Shown here in pieces: positions 8,399 through 16,873 of a DNA stretch of 64,000 bases. Source of the DNA: Arthrobacter sp. H-02-3 (GTDB lineage: Bacteria > Actinomycetota > Actinomycetes > Actinomycetales > Micrococcaceae); contig NZ_PYUI01000023.1 in assembly GCF_003097355.1 (NCBI RefSeq), forward strand, positions 1-64,000, written 5' to 3'. Both the position numbers and the translations under genes were made by a program. Below the pieces are notes generated by a model that made no database searches, was not told where the DNA came from, and saw nothing but the letters and a program-made list of their open reading frames with translations. Position 1 is the stretch's first letter. Every line of letters begins with the position of its first letter.

Positions 8399-9562
8399 TC
8401 AGAGACCCAGTTCGCGGGCGATCAGCATCAGCTGGACCTCCGTAGTGCCTTCGCCGACTTCGAGGATCTTGGAGTCGCGGTAGTGGCGTGCCACGGTGAA
8501 TTCGTTGATGAAGCCATAGCCGCCGAACACCTGGGTGGCGTCCCGCGCGTTGTCCATGGCTGCCTCGCCTGCGACCATCTTAGCGATGGCCGCCTGCGTC
8601 TTGAACGGCTTGCCGGCGAGCATTCTGGCGGCCGCGTCGTAGTAGGCCAGGCGGGCGGTGTGGGCCCGTGCTTCCATCCGGGCGATCTTGAACGCGATGG
8701 CCTGGTACTTGCCGATGTTCTGCCCGAATGCGCTGCGTTCCTTGGCGTATTTCACGGACTGGTCCACGCAGCCCTGGGCCGCGCCGACGGCCAGTGCCGC
8801 GATCGCGATCCGGCCCTCGTCGAGGATGGACAGGAAGTTCGCGTAGCCGCGGCCCCGGGTGCCGAGCAGGTTTTCCTCAGGGACGTGGACGTTGTCGAGC
8901 GTCAGCGGGTGGGTGTCTGAGGCGTTCCAGCCGACCTTGTTGTAGGCCTTCTCCGCCTTGAAACCCGGTGTGTTGGTGGGCACCAGGATGGTGGAGATTT
9001 CCTTCTTGATGCTGCCGTCCGGGCGCTCATCCTGGCCGGTCACCGCCGTGACGGTGACGAGCCTGGTGATGTCGGTGCCGGAGTTGGTGATGAATTCCTT
9101 GTTGCCGTTGATGACCCACTCCCCTCCGCCCAGCTTCGCGGTGGTCTTCGTGCCGCCGGCGTCGGAGCCGGCTTCGGGCTCGGTCAGGCCGAAGCCGGCG
9201 AGGGCCTTTCCGGAGGCCAGCAGCGGCAGCCACTCCTCCTTTTGGGCGGCGTTGCCGAAGCGGTGGATCGGCATGGCGCCGAGGGACACCCCGGCCTCGA
9301 GGGTGATGGCGACGGACTGGTCCACCCGTCCGAGCTGTTCCAGGGCCAGGGCCAGGGCGAAGTAGTCCCCGCCCATGCCGCCGAACTCCTCGGGGAACGG
9401 CAGGCCGAACAGGCCCATGTCGGCCATCTGGGAGACGATTTCGTAGGGGAAGCTGTGTTCTTCGTCGTGCTTGGCGGAGACCGGGGCTACCACTTCGTCG
9501 GCGAATTCGCGGACGGTGTCGCTGAGGACCTGGTAGTCCTCGCTGAGCTCAAAATCTGGCAT
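8399..9562 (-). CDS. Acyl-CoA dehydrogenase (candidate isovaleryl-CoA dehydrogenase)
   Basis: 387 residues of the FAD acyl-CoA dehydrogenase family: helical N-domain, ALAGFGLTEPEAGSDAGG and EWVINGNKEFITNSGT in the middle beta domain, ERSAFGQNIGKYQAIAFKIA, and the C-terminal QVFGGYGFINEF plus KILEVGEGTTEVQ. It sits 63 bp downstream of the carboxylase alpha gene. The context (methylcrotonyl-CoA-type carboxylase, hydratase, HMG-lyase-like gene) suggests oxidation of isovaleryl-CoA to 3-methylcrotonyl-CoA, corresponding to fadE19 of the mycobacterial cluster. Electrons would pass to electron-transfer flavoprotein, which is not encoded here. Confidence 0.9.
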   Translation of the reverse strand: MPDFELSEDYQVLSDTVREFADEVVAPVSAKHDEEHSFPYEIVSQMADMGLFGLPFPEEFGGMGGDYFALALALEQLGRVDQSVAITLEAGVSLGAMPIHRFGNAAQKEEWLPLLASGKALAGFGLTEPEAGSDAGGTKTTAKLGGGEWVINGNKEFITNSGTDITRLVTVTAVTGQDERPDGSIKKEISTILVPTNTPGFKAEKAYNKVGWNASDTHPLTLDNVHVPEENLLGTRGRGYANFLSILDEGRIAIAALAVGAAQGCVDQSVKYAKERSAFGQNIGKYQAIAFKIARMEARAHTARLAYYDAAARMLAGKPFKTQAAIAKMVAGEAAMDNARDATQVFGGYGFINEFTVARHYRDSKILEVGEGTTEVQLMLIARELGL

Positions 9563-9625
9563 GGGGTGACTCCTTTGTCTGTGTTGCTGTCGAAAAACTG
9601 TGGCCTGGTGTTGAAGGTGTGGCGG

Positions 9626-11803
9626 CTATTCCGCCGCGCCCATCGCGATGACGGCTTCCTCGATGGTGTCCTCGGCCCGGGAGGATTCTGGCGGGTGGAT
9701 GGTGGCGAGCACCTGGTCTGCCTTCACGAGGTCGCCGGACCCGACGCTGATGTGGACGGTGCCGTCCAAGGGTGCCACGAGCTGGTGTTCCATCTTCATG
9801 GCCTCCACAGCGAGCAGCACCTGGCCTGCCTCCACGGTGTCGCCGTTACTGACGGACACCGACACCACGGTCCCGGGCATCGGTGAGCGCACTGCGGGGT
9901 CCGCGGCGCCTTCCTCGCGCTCGATCGCGGCCAGCACGCGGGCCAGCCGCGCTTCGCGGGTGAGTACTTCGAGGCGGCAGGACCAGCCCTCGTTGCCGAG
10001 GAAGATCTCCGCGGGCGTCGCATTGTCCCGAACGTGTCCGGTAGACACCGGCACAAGCGAGTAGACCAGGGCTTCGCCGCCGAGAACCAACTCTGCGTGG
10101 TCCCGGGCGGGAAAACGGAGTGATGCCGTGCGCTGCGCCCCGCCGTCGATGCTCACCCTCGCCGTGCCCTGCCCCACCACGCCAAACACCTCTACCGTGG
10201 CGACACCGCCGTCGGGTGTTCCCAGGCTGATCCGCCGTGGGGCGCGAGCGCCAAGCCTCCACCCGTCGCGGAGGTCCCACGGGCCTTTCCCCTCGGTTTG
10301 GGCATCATGCTCCTGCAGAGAAGCGACGTAAATGGCAGCGGCGGCCACCTCGAAGTCGCCCGCATGGCGGAAGCTGAACTCCGGTATCCTGCGTTCGATC
10401 AGGCCGGTGTCCAGACGGCCGGCGCGGACGTCGGCGTCGTTGATCAGCAGGCGCAGGTATTCGACGTTGGTGTCGATCCCCAGCGCGGTGTACCCGGAGA
10501 GCGCGCTGTCGAGGGTGTCGAGGGCAGCGGCCCGGTTCTCTCCCCACGCGATGACTTTGGAGATCATGGGGTCGTAGCTGGAGGAGATTTCCAGGCCTTC
10601 GATCAGCGCCGAATCCACCCGGACGCGGCCTGCTGAACCTGCTGAGTCAGCGGGCAGTTCGTCCAGGAACACGACCCGCCCGCCGGAGGGCAGGAAGTTC
10701 TTTTCCGGGATTTCCGCATAGACGCGTGCTTCGACCGAGTGGCCGGTGAGGACGACCTGGTCCTGGGTCACGGTGAGTTCCTCGCCGGCGGCGATGCGGA
10801 CCTGCCATTCGACGAGGTCGATGTCGGTGACCATCTCGGTGACGGGGTGTTCGACCTGCAGCCGCGTGTTCATTTCCATGAAGAAGAACTCGTCAGGGGC
10901 GTTGTCCGAGACCAGGAATTCGACAGTGCCGGCGCCGGAGTAGTTGACGCTGCGCGCGGCATTGCAAGCGGCTTCGCCGAGACGGGCACGGATGGCCGCG
11001 CCGTCGGGCAGGGATTCCAACAGCGGGGACGGGGCTTCCTCGATGACCTTCTGGTGGCGGCGCTGCAGCGAGCACTCGCGCTCCCCGAGGTGGATGACGT
11101 TGCCGTGGTTGTCGGCGAGGACCTGGACCTCGATGTGCCGCGGGGTGATCACGAGCCGTTCCAGGAACAGGGTGTCATCGCCAAAGGCACTGGCCGCGAC
11201 GCGCCGGGCGGTGGCCAGGGTGGCTTCGAGGTCCTCGGGCCGTTCCACGATGTGCATGCCCTTGCCGCCGCCGCCGGCGGAGGGCTTGATCAGCAGCGGG
11301 AAGCCGACGCCGGCCGCGGCCTCGATGAGCTGCGCGTCGCTCATGCCCGGTTCGGCGATGCCCGGGACCACCGGGACGCCGTAGCCGGTGACGTGGTTCT
11401 TGGAGCGGATCTTGTCGCCCATGACGTTCAGGGACTCGACGCCGGGGCCGATGAACGTGATCCCGGCCGCTTCCAGGGCGCGGGCGAAGTCAACGTTCTC
11501 ACTGAGGAACCCGTAGCCCGGGTGCACGGCCTCGGCCCCGGTGTCCCGGCAGGCCTGGATGATGGCGCCGATCTTCAGGTAACTCTCGGTCGCCGCGGCC
11601 GGTCCGATCCTGACCGCGACGTCGGCCTCCCGCACGTGCCGGGCACCGGCATCGGCATCGGAATAGACCGCCACCGAACGGATGCCCAGGGCGCGCAGGG
11701 TCCGGATGACGCGGCAGGCGATCTCGCCGCGGTTGGCGACGAGCACGGTGCCGAACAGGGGGTTGAGGGCCCGGGGCTTGGGCGATGTTGAAGTACTGGT
11801 CAT
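9626..11803 (-). CDS. accA1: Biotin-dependent acyl-CoA carboxylase alpha subunit (methylcrotonyl-CoA type)
   Basis: 725 residues: biotin carboxylase N-domain (TVLVANRGEIACRVIRT, residues 19-35), ATP-grasp (KPSAGGGGKGMHIV), FFMEMNTRLQVEHPVTEM, a central BT-like linker region, and a C-terminal biotinyl domain whose AMKME places the biotinylated lysine at about residue 670. It carboxylates its own biotin using ATP and bicarbonate. It is followed by the acyl-CoA dehydrogenase and preceded, 7 bp away, by the carboxyltransferase. The long alpha subunit with attached biotin domain, and the context, favour methylcrotonyl-CoA carboxylase over acetyl- or propionyl-CoA carboxylase. Confidence 0.93.
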   Translation of the reverse strand: MTSTSTSPKPRALNPLFGTVLVANRGEIACRVIRTLRALGIRSVAVYSDADAGARHVREADVAVRIGPAAATESYLKIGAIIQACRDTGAEAVHPGYGFLSENVDFARALEAAGITFIGPGVESLNVMGDKIRSKNHVTGYGVPVVPGIAEPGMSDAQLIEAAAGVGFPLLIKPSAGGGGKGMHIVERPEDLEATLATARRVAASAFGDDTLFLERLVITPRHIEVQVLADNHGNVIHLGERECSLQRRHQKVIEEAPSPLLESLPDGAAIRARLGEAACNAARSVNYSGAGTVEFLVSDNAPDEFFFMEMNTRLQVEHPVTEMVTDIDLVEWQVRIAAGEELTVTQDQVVLTGHSVEARVYAEIPEKNFLPSGGRVVFLDELPADSAGSAGRVRVDSALIEGLEISSSYDPMISKVIAWGENRAAALDTLDSALSGYTALGIDTNVEYLRLLINDADVRAGRLDTGLIERRIPEFSFRHAGDFEVAAAAIYVASLQEHDAQTEGKGPWDLRDGWRLGARAPRRISLGTPDGGVATVEVFGVVGQGTARVSIDGGAQRTASLRFPARDHAELVLGGEALVYSLVPVSTGHVRDNATPAEIFLGNEGWSCRLEVLTREARLARVLAAIEREEGAADPAVRSPMPGTVVSVSVSNGDTVEAGQVLLAVEAMKMEHQLVAPLDGTVHISVGSGDLVKADQVLATIHPPESSRAEDTIEEAVIAMGAAE

Positions 11804-11810
11804 TGCTGGC

Positions 11811-13418
11811 TCACATCCGGAACAGGCCGAAGGAGGTCTCCGGCAGCGGGGTGCGGGAGACGACGTCGAGCGCCAGTCCCAGGACGGTGCGGGTGTCCGC
11901 GGGGTCGATCACGCCGTCGTCCCAGAGGCGGGCGGTGGAGTAATACGGGCTGCCCTGGTCCTCGTACTGCTGTTTGATCGGGGCCTTGAACGCTTCCTCG
12001 TCCGCGGCGGACCATTCCTCGCCGCGGGCCTCGTACTGGTCCCGCTTGACCGTGGCGAGCACGCTGGAGGCCTGGTTGCCGCCCATCACGGAGATCCGCG
12101 ACGCCGGCCACATCCACAGGAACCGCGGCGAGTACGCCCGGCCGCACATCGAATAGTTCCCGGCGCCGAAGGACCCGCCGATCACCACGGTCAGCTTCGG
12201 GACCCGGGCGGTCGCGACGGCGGTGACCATCTTCGCGCCGTTCTTCGCGATGCCGCCCTGCTCGTAGTCCTTGCCGACCATGAAGCCGGAGAGGTTCTGC
12301 AGGAAGAGCAGCGGGATGCCGCGCTGGTCACAGAGCTCGATGAAGTGGGCGCCCTTGAGCGAGGACTCGCTGAACAGCACGCCGTTGTTCGCCACGATCC
12401 CCACCGGGTGGCCGTGCAGCTTCGCGAAGCCCGTGACCAAGGTGGTGCCGTAATTCTTCTTGAACTCGTGGAAGCGGCTGCCATCCACTAGCCGGGCGAT
12501 GACCTCGCGGACGTCGTACTGTGCGTTGACGTCCGTGGGGACGGCGCCGTAGAGCTCCCCCGGGTCCGCCAGGGGTTCGACGACGGTGTCGACGTCCCAG
12601 ACCGGGCCGGCCGGCCGGGGCAGGGTGGAGACAATGTCGCGGACGATCTGGAGGGCATGCTCATCGTTCTCGGCCAGGTGGTCCGTCACCCCGGAAATCT
12701 TCGAGTGCACGTCGCCGCCGCCGAGCTCCTCCGCGGTGACGATCTCGCCGATGGCGGCCTTCACCAGCGGCGGGCCGCCCAGGAAGATGGTGCCCTGGTT
12801 GCGGACGATCACCGTCTCGTCACTCATCGCGGGCACATAGGCGCCGCCGGCGGTGCAGGAGCCCATAACGGAGGCGATCTGCGGGATCTTCGCCGCGGAC
12901 ATCCTCGCCTGGTTGAAGAAGATCCGGCCGAAGTGTTCCTTGTCCGGGAAGACCTCGTCCTGTTTGGGCAGGAACGCGCCCCCGGAATCCACGAGGTAGA
13001 TGCACGGCAGGCGGTTCTCGAGCGCGATTTCCTGCGCCCGGAGGTGCTTTTTCACCGTCATCGGGTAATAGGTGCCGCCCTTGACCGTGGCGTCGTTCGA
13101 AATGACCAGGACCTGCAGGCCGTGGACCAGGCCGATCCCGGCAATCACGCCGGCGCCCGGGGAGTCGTCGTTGTACATGCCGTTGGCCGCGAGCGGGGCG
13201 ATTTCCAGGAACGGGCTGCCGTCGTCGAGCAGCCGGTCGATGCGCTCCCGCGGCAGGAGCTTGCCGCGGGCCACGTGGCGTTCCCGGGACTTCACCGGAC
13301 CGCCCAGCGCGGCCGTGGCGAGGCGTTCCTTAAGCTCGCGGGCCAGCCCCAGCTGGGCCTCGCGGTTCGCGGCGAAGGCGGCGCTCGTGGCATCCACCTG
13401 GCTGGCGATTGTCTCCAT
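11811..13418 (-). CDS. accD1: Acyl-CoA carboxylase carboxyltransferase beta subunit (methylcrotonyl-CoA type)
   Basis: 535 residues of crotonase-like carboxyltransferase: N-half with RHVARGKLLPRERIDRLLD, the acyl-CoA site GSCTAGGAYVPAMSDE and GGPPLVKAAIGE; C-half with HGHPVGIVANNG, FLQNLSGFMVGKDYEQGGI and GSFGAGNYSMCGRAYSP. These features are characteristic of MCC beta (LiuB/AccD1). It is the first gene of the leftward leucine operon; two 19-bp operator-like repeats lie 62-106 bp upstream of its start. Family normal in length. Confidence 0.94.
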   Translation of the reverse strand: METIASQVDATSAAFAANREAQLGLARELKERLATAALGGPVKSRERHVARGKLLPRERIDRLLDDGSPFLEIAPLAANGMYNDDSPGAGVIAGIGLVHGLQVLVISNDATVKGGTYYPMTVKKHLRAQEIALENRLPCIYLVDSGGAFLPKQDEVFPDKEHFGRIFFNQARMSAAKIPQIASVMGSCTAGGAYVPAMSDETVIVRNQGTIFLGGPPLVKAAIGEIVTAEELGGGDVHSKISGVTDHLAENDEHALQIVRDIVSTLPRPAGPVWDVDTVVEPLADPGELYGAVPTDVNAQYDVREVIARLVDGSRFHEFKKNYGTTLVTGFAKLHGHPVGIVANNGVLFSESSLKGAHFIELCDQRGIPLLFLQNLSGFMVGKDYEQGGIAKNGAKMVTAVATARVPKLTVVIGGSFGAGNYSMCGRAYSPRFLWMWPASRISVMGGNQASSVLATVKRDQYEARGEEWSAADEEAFKAPIKQQYEDQGSPYYSTARLWDDGVIDPADTRTVLGLALDVVSRTPLPETSFGLFRM

Positions 13419-13479
13419 TGACTGCTTCCGTTCCCTGACCTGCGTGCCGGACCGGCTTCAGAAGCCGTCCGACTATTTC

Positions 13480-13524
13480 GGTTAGTGCCGCATAACTGAA
13501 ATTTAGGTTAGTCTCTATTAACTG
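13480..13524. promoter_or_regulatory. Two tandem 19-bp palindromic operators for the divergent TetR regulator
   Basis: GGTTAGTGCCGCATAACTG (13480-13498) and GGTTAGTCTCTATTAACTG (13506-13524) share identical outer positions; each contains GTTA-N8-TAAC as a dyad. Start-to-start spacing is 26 bp. They lie in the 149-bp gap between accD1 and the tetR gene, an ideal position to control both promoters. Confidence 0.65.
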
Positions 13525-13567
13525 TGATGTCCAACACAGGAACCATCTGCAACGAGGGGATGCGCCG

Positions 13568-14257
13568 GTGACCGAGCCCAGCCAGACTACCCAAACGCCG
13601 CCGGCTCACGCCCCCTCCGCCCCAACCCCTTCAACGCCTGCCCCTTCAACACAGCGGAGCCAGGCCAAGGCGAACCGACGCCAGGCCCTCTTGTCCGCCG
13701 CCGCCACGCTGTTCGCCATTGAAGGCTTTAACCGCGTCTCCCTGGAGGACCTGGGCGCCGCGGCCGGGGTCAGCGGTCCTGCGGTCTACCGTCATTTCGC
13801 CGGCAAGCAGGCGGTCCTCGGCGCGCTGCTGCTCAGCGTCAGCCAGGACCTGCTCGACGGCGGCCGCCGCGTGGTTACCGACTCCGACGGCGCCCTGGCG
13901 GCGCTGGGCGGCCTCGTGGCGTTCCATGTGGACTTTGCCCTGAGTAATCCCGACGTCATCCGGGTCCAGGACCAGGACTTTAGCAACCTTGCCGGCGAGG
14001 ACCAGGACGAGGTCCGCACGCTCCAGCGCAACTACGTCGAACTCTGGGTGGACGTTCTGGCCGGGCTGCACGAGGGCACGGAGGCCGCCGAGCTGCGGAT
14101 GCGGGCGCATGCCACCTTCGGCCTGATCAACTCCACCCCGCACTCGGTGCGGAGTTCGGGACGGCGGATGGGGGTCCGGCGCGCCAGGCCGCTACTGGAA
14201 AGCATGGCGCTGGCGGCGCTTCTGGCACCGGCCGCGCCGCCCGAACCGTTAGACTGA
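13568..14257 (+). CDS. TetR family regulator, divergent from the leucine operon
   Basis: 229 residues. After a Pro/Thr-rich unstructured tail of ~35 residues comes a typical TetR helix-turn-helix (LLSAAATLFAIEGFNRVSLEDLG then GPAVYRHFAGKQAVLGALL). The C-terminal ligand domain contains DFALSNPDVIRVQDQDF and ends with RMRAHATFGLINSTPHS, typical of acyl-CoA-responsive actinobacterial regulators. GTG start with GAGGGG eight bases upstream. Divergent from accD1, it resembles the TetR gene (Rv2506) flanking the mycobacterial leucine cluster, so it probably represses the operon until an acyl-CoA accumulates. Ligand is inferred. Confidence 0.88.
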   Translation: MTEPSQTTQTPPAHAPSAPTPSTPAPSTQRSQAKANRRQALLSAAATLFAIEGFNRVSLEDLGAAAGVSGPAVYRHFAGKQAVLGALLLSVSQDLLDGGRRVVTDSDGALAALGGLVAFHVDFALSNPDVIRVQDQDFSNLAGEDQDEVRTLQRNYVELWVDVLAGLHEGTEAAELRMRAHATFGLINSTPHSVRSSGRRMGVRRARPLLESMALAALLAPAAPPEPLD

Positions 14258-14276
14258 CCGCTCGCCTGCCCGGCAC

Positions 14277-14352
14277 TCCGGGGGCACTTTGGCGCGGACA
14301 CGCCGTGAATCAGGGACCCGCCGTCGAAAACTGTCCTCAATGTGCCCCCGGA
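14277..14352. repeat. Inverted repeat with TCCGGGGGCAC ends, copy 2
   Basis: TCCGGGGGCACTT at 14277-14289 and GTGCCCCCGGA at 14342-14352 form 11-bp perfect arms, matching the arms of the element at 1013-1088. It sits between the convergent tetR and E2 genes and could act as a bidirectional terminator or be a member of a dispersed repeat family. Confidence 0.65.
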
Positions 14353-14432
14353 CGGCGGTAACCCAGCACCCAATAGAGCTGCCGGCGCCCCTCCTTGGCG
14401 GGAAGGGCAGCCGGCAGCTGTGATCGGGGTGC

Positions 14433-15866
14433 TTAGACCATCGCGAGGACCATGCCCGGATCGGCCAGCATGGTGCCGAGGTCCTGGAGGAAGCGCGAGC
14501 CCTGTTCGCCGTCGACCAGGCGGTGGTCGAAGGAGAGGCTGAGCGTCATGACCTGGCGCAGGGCGACCTCGTCCTGGTACTCCCACGGCATCTTCCGGAC
14601 CGCGCCCAGGGCCAGGATGGCGGCCTCGCCCGGGTTGAGGATCGGCGTGCCGGCGTCGATGCCGAAGACGCCGATGTTCGTGATGGAGATCGTCCCGCCG
14701 GAGAGGGCCTCGGGGCTGGTCTTGCCGGCCCGGGCCGTGTCGGTCAGCTCGGTCAGTGCCGTGGAAAGCTCCAGGAGGGACATCCGGTCCGCGTCCTTGA
14801 TGTTCGGGACGGTCAGCCCCCGCGGGGTCGCGGCCGCGATGCCGAGGTTCACGTAGTTGAACTGGACGATTTCCTGGTTGGCCTCGTCCCACCGGGCGTT
14901 GAGCGTCGGGTGGTTGCGCAGCGCGATCAGCACGGCCTTGGACACCAGTGTCAGCGGGGTGAGCTTGTACCCGGCGAAGGCGCGGCTGGCCTTCAAGCGT
15001 GCCAGCAGCTCCATCGTGGGGGTGACGTCAACGGTCAGGAACTCCGTGACGTGCGGTGCGGTGAAGGCGCTGGCCACCATGGCGGCGGCCGTGAACTTCC
15101 GCACGCCCTTGATCGGCGTGCGGGTTTCCCGCTCGCCCGGGGCCTGGGCGAGCCCGGCGGCCTGAACCTGCGCGCCGGCCAGTTCCTGAGCGGCTGCGGG
15201 CAGGTCCCCGCCGCCGACGAAGGTCCGGACATCCTCGCGGGTGATGAGCCCGTGCTCTCCCGTGCCGGTGACGGCTTCGAGGTCGACGCCGAGATCCTTG
15301 GCCAGCTTGCGCACCGGCGGCGTGGACCGCGGACGCTCGGCCGGCCTGGTTTCGACAGGCTTGGATTCAACCGGCTCAGCAACCCGGACAGGCGCGACTG
15401 GCTCGGCTGCCCGGACGGGCGCGACTGGCTCGGCTGCCCGGACGGGCGTCACCGTCTCGGCGGAGGCAACCTCGACTACCGGGACAGCCGCCGGGGCGGC
15501 GAAGGTGCGGGCGCGGCGGGCGGGCCGGCCGGAAGCTTCGAGCACGGCGCCGTAGCCCACGAGATTCGGCTCGCGCTTGGCGGCCCCCGTGTCGGAACCG
15601 GAGCCACCGTCGTCGCCCTCTATTTCGAAGGAGACGATCGGTTTGCCGACCTCGACGACGCTGCCGGGCTGTTCGTGCAGGGCCGCGACCACCCCGGCGA
15701 ACGGGGAGGGCAGTTCGACGACGGCCTTGGCCGTCTCCACTTCGGCGATGATCTGGTTGAGCGTGACCGTGTCCCCCACCGCAACCTTCCAGGCGACGAT
15801 TTCGGATTCCGTCAGTCCTTCGCCGAGGTCCGGGAGCCTGAATTCCTTAATCATGGTGGCGCTCAT
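14433..15866 (-). CDS. bkdC: Branched-chain 2-oxoacid dehydrogenase E2 (dihydrolipoyl acyltransferase)
   Basis: 477 residues: an N-terminal lipoyl domain (EVETAKAVVELPSPF, lipoyl lysine near residue 47), an Ala/Pro/Val-rich flexible linker, a peripheral subunit-binding domain (PPVRKLAKDLGVDLEAVTG) and a catalytic acyltransferase core ending with LSFDHRLVDGEQGSRFLQ, which carries the active-site His. The linker DNA has a near-perfect tandem 30-bp repeat encoding VAPVRAAEP units at about 15385-15445. It overlaps the E1beta gene by 4 bp. It transfers acyl groups to CoA within the multienzyme complex. Pyruvate as substrate cannot be excluded, but context favours branched-chain oxoacids. Confidence 0.9.
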   Translation of the reverse strand: MSATMIKEFRLPDLGEGLTESEIVAWKVAVGDTVTLNQIIAEVETAKAVVELPSPFAGVVAALHEQPGSVVEVGKPIVSFEIEGDDGGSGSDTGAAKREPNLVGYGAVLEASGRPARRARTFAAPAAVPVVEVASAETVTPVRAAEPVAPVRAAEPVAPVRVAEPVESKPVETRPAERPRSTPPVRKLAKDLGVDLEAVTGTGEHGLITREDVRTFVGGGDLPAAAQELAGAQVQAAGLAQAPGERETRTPIKGVRKFTAAAMVASAFTAPHVTEFLTVDVTPTMELLARLKASRAFAGYKLTPLTLVSKAVLIALRNHPTLNARWDEANQEIVQFNYVNLGIAAATPRGLTVPNIKDADRMSLLELSTALTELTDTARAGKTSPEALSGGTISITNIGVFGIDAGTPILNPGEAAILALGAVRKMPWEYQDEVALRQVMTLSLSFDHRLVDGEQGSRFLQDLGTMLADPGMVLAMV

Positions 15867-16873
15867 CCTTCCAGCCCGCTGAGGGAGTTGGGGCGGCCCA
15901 GGGCACGGTCGACGCCGTCGAGAATCCTGTCCAGGCCCGGCAGATGGTGCATTTCCAGCTTCGAGTACGGGTAGGGGACGTCGAAGCCGGTGACCCGGAC
16001 GGGGGCGGCCTCAAGGTGGTAGAAGCAGCGTTCGGTGATGCTCGCGGCAACTTCGGCGCCAAGCCCGCCGGACTGGGCGGCCTCGTGCGTGATGACAAGC
16101 CGGCCGGTCTTGCGGACCGAGGCCTCCAGGGTCGCGAAGTCCAGCGGGGCAAGCGAGCGGAGGTCGATGACCTCGACCGAGATGCCTTCGTCGGCGGCCG
16201 CCAGGGCGGCATCGCGGGCGGTCTTGACCAGCGGACCGTACGCCACGAGGGTCACATCCTTGCCCTCCGTGACCACGCGGGCCTTTTCCATGGACAGCGC
16301 AGTGTTCAGGTCGATCGACTCGTCCACCTCGCCCTTGTCGTGGTAGCGCCGCTTGGGCTCGAAGTACAGCACCGGGTCATCCGAGGCGATGGCCTGCTGG
16401 ATCATCGTGTAGGCGTCCTGGGGGTTGGAGACGCTGATGACGCGCAGCCCCGAGGTGTGGGTGAAGTAGGCCTCGGGCGATTCGGAGTGGTGCTCCGGGG
16501 AGCCGATGCCGCCGCCGAACGGGACACGGATGGTGATGGGCATCTTGACCGCACCCTGGGTGCGGTAGTGCATCTTGGCGACCTGGCTGACGATCTGGTC
16601 GAACGCCGGGTAGATGAACCCGTCGAACTGGATCTCCACCACCGGCCGGTAGCCGCGGTAGGCCAGGCCGACGGCGGTGCCCATAATGCCGGACTCCGCG
16701 AGCGGCGTGTCCACGACGCGGTGCTTGCCGAAGTCTTTCTGCAGGCCGTCGGTGACGCGGAAGACACCGCCGAGTGCACCGATGTCCTCCCCCATCAGGA
16801 TCACTTTGGGGTCGTTTTCGAGGGACTTGCGCAGGCCCGAATTGATGGCTCGGGCAAAGGTCATCTGCGGCAT
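15863..16873 (-). CDS. bkdB: Branched-chain 2-oxoacid dehydrogenase E1 beta subunit
   Basis: 336 residues of transketolase-like beta subunit: FARAINSGLRKSLENDPKV, MGEDIGALGGVFRVTDGL, DTPLAESGIMGTAVGLAYRG (cofactor-proximal Glu), and VPFGGGIGSPEHHSESPE, followed by the transketolase C-domain (EVIDLRSLAPLDFATL). Pairs with E1alpha to decarboxylate 2-oxoacids with thiamine diphosphate. TGATG overlap with bkdA and ATGA overlap with bkdC ensure stoichiometric translation. Confidence 0.92.
   Translation of the reverse strand: MPQMTFARAINSGLRKSLENDPKVILMGEDIGALGGVFRVTDGLQKDFGKHRVVDTPLAESGIMGTAVGLAYRGYRPVVEIQFDGFIYPAFDQIVSQVAKMHYRTQGAVKMPITIRVPFGGGIGSPEHHSESPEAYFTHTSGLRVISVSNPQDAYTMIQQAIASDDPVLYFEPKRRYHDKGEVDESIDLNTALSMEKARVVTEGKDVTLVAYGPLVKTARDAALAAADEGISVEVIDLRSLAPLDFATLEASVRKTGRLVITHEAAQSGGLGAEVAASITERCFYHLEAAPVRVTGFDVPYPYSKLEMHHLPGLDRILDGVDRALGRPNSLSGLEG

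Noticed and set aside
10739..11791. 350-codon plus-strand frame opposite the carboxylase alpha gene
   Set aside because: Antisense shadow of a well-supported biotin carboxylase; Asp/Gly-rich composition without domains.
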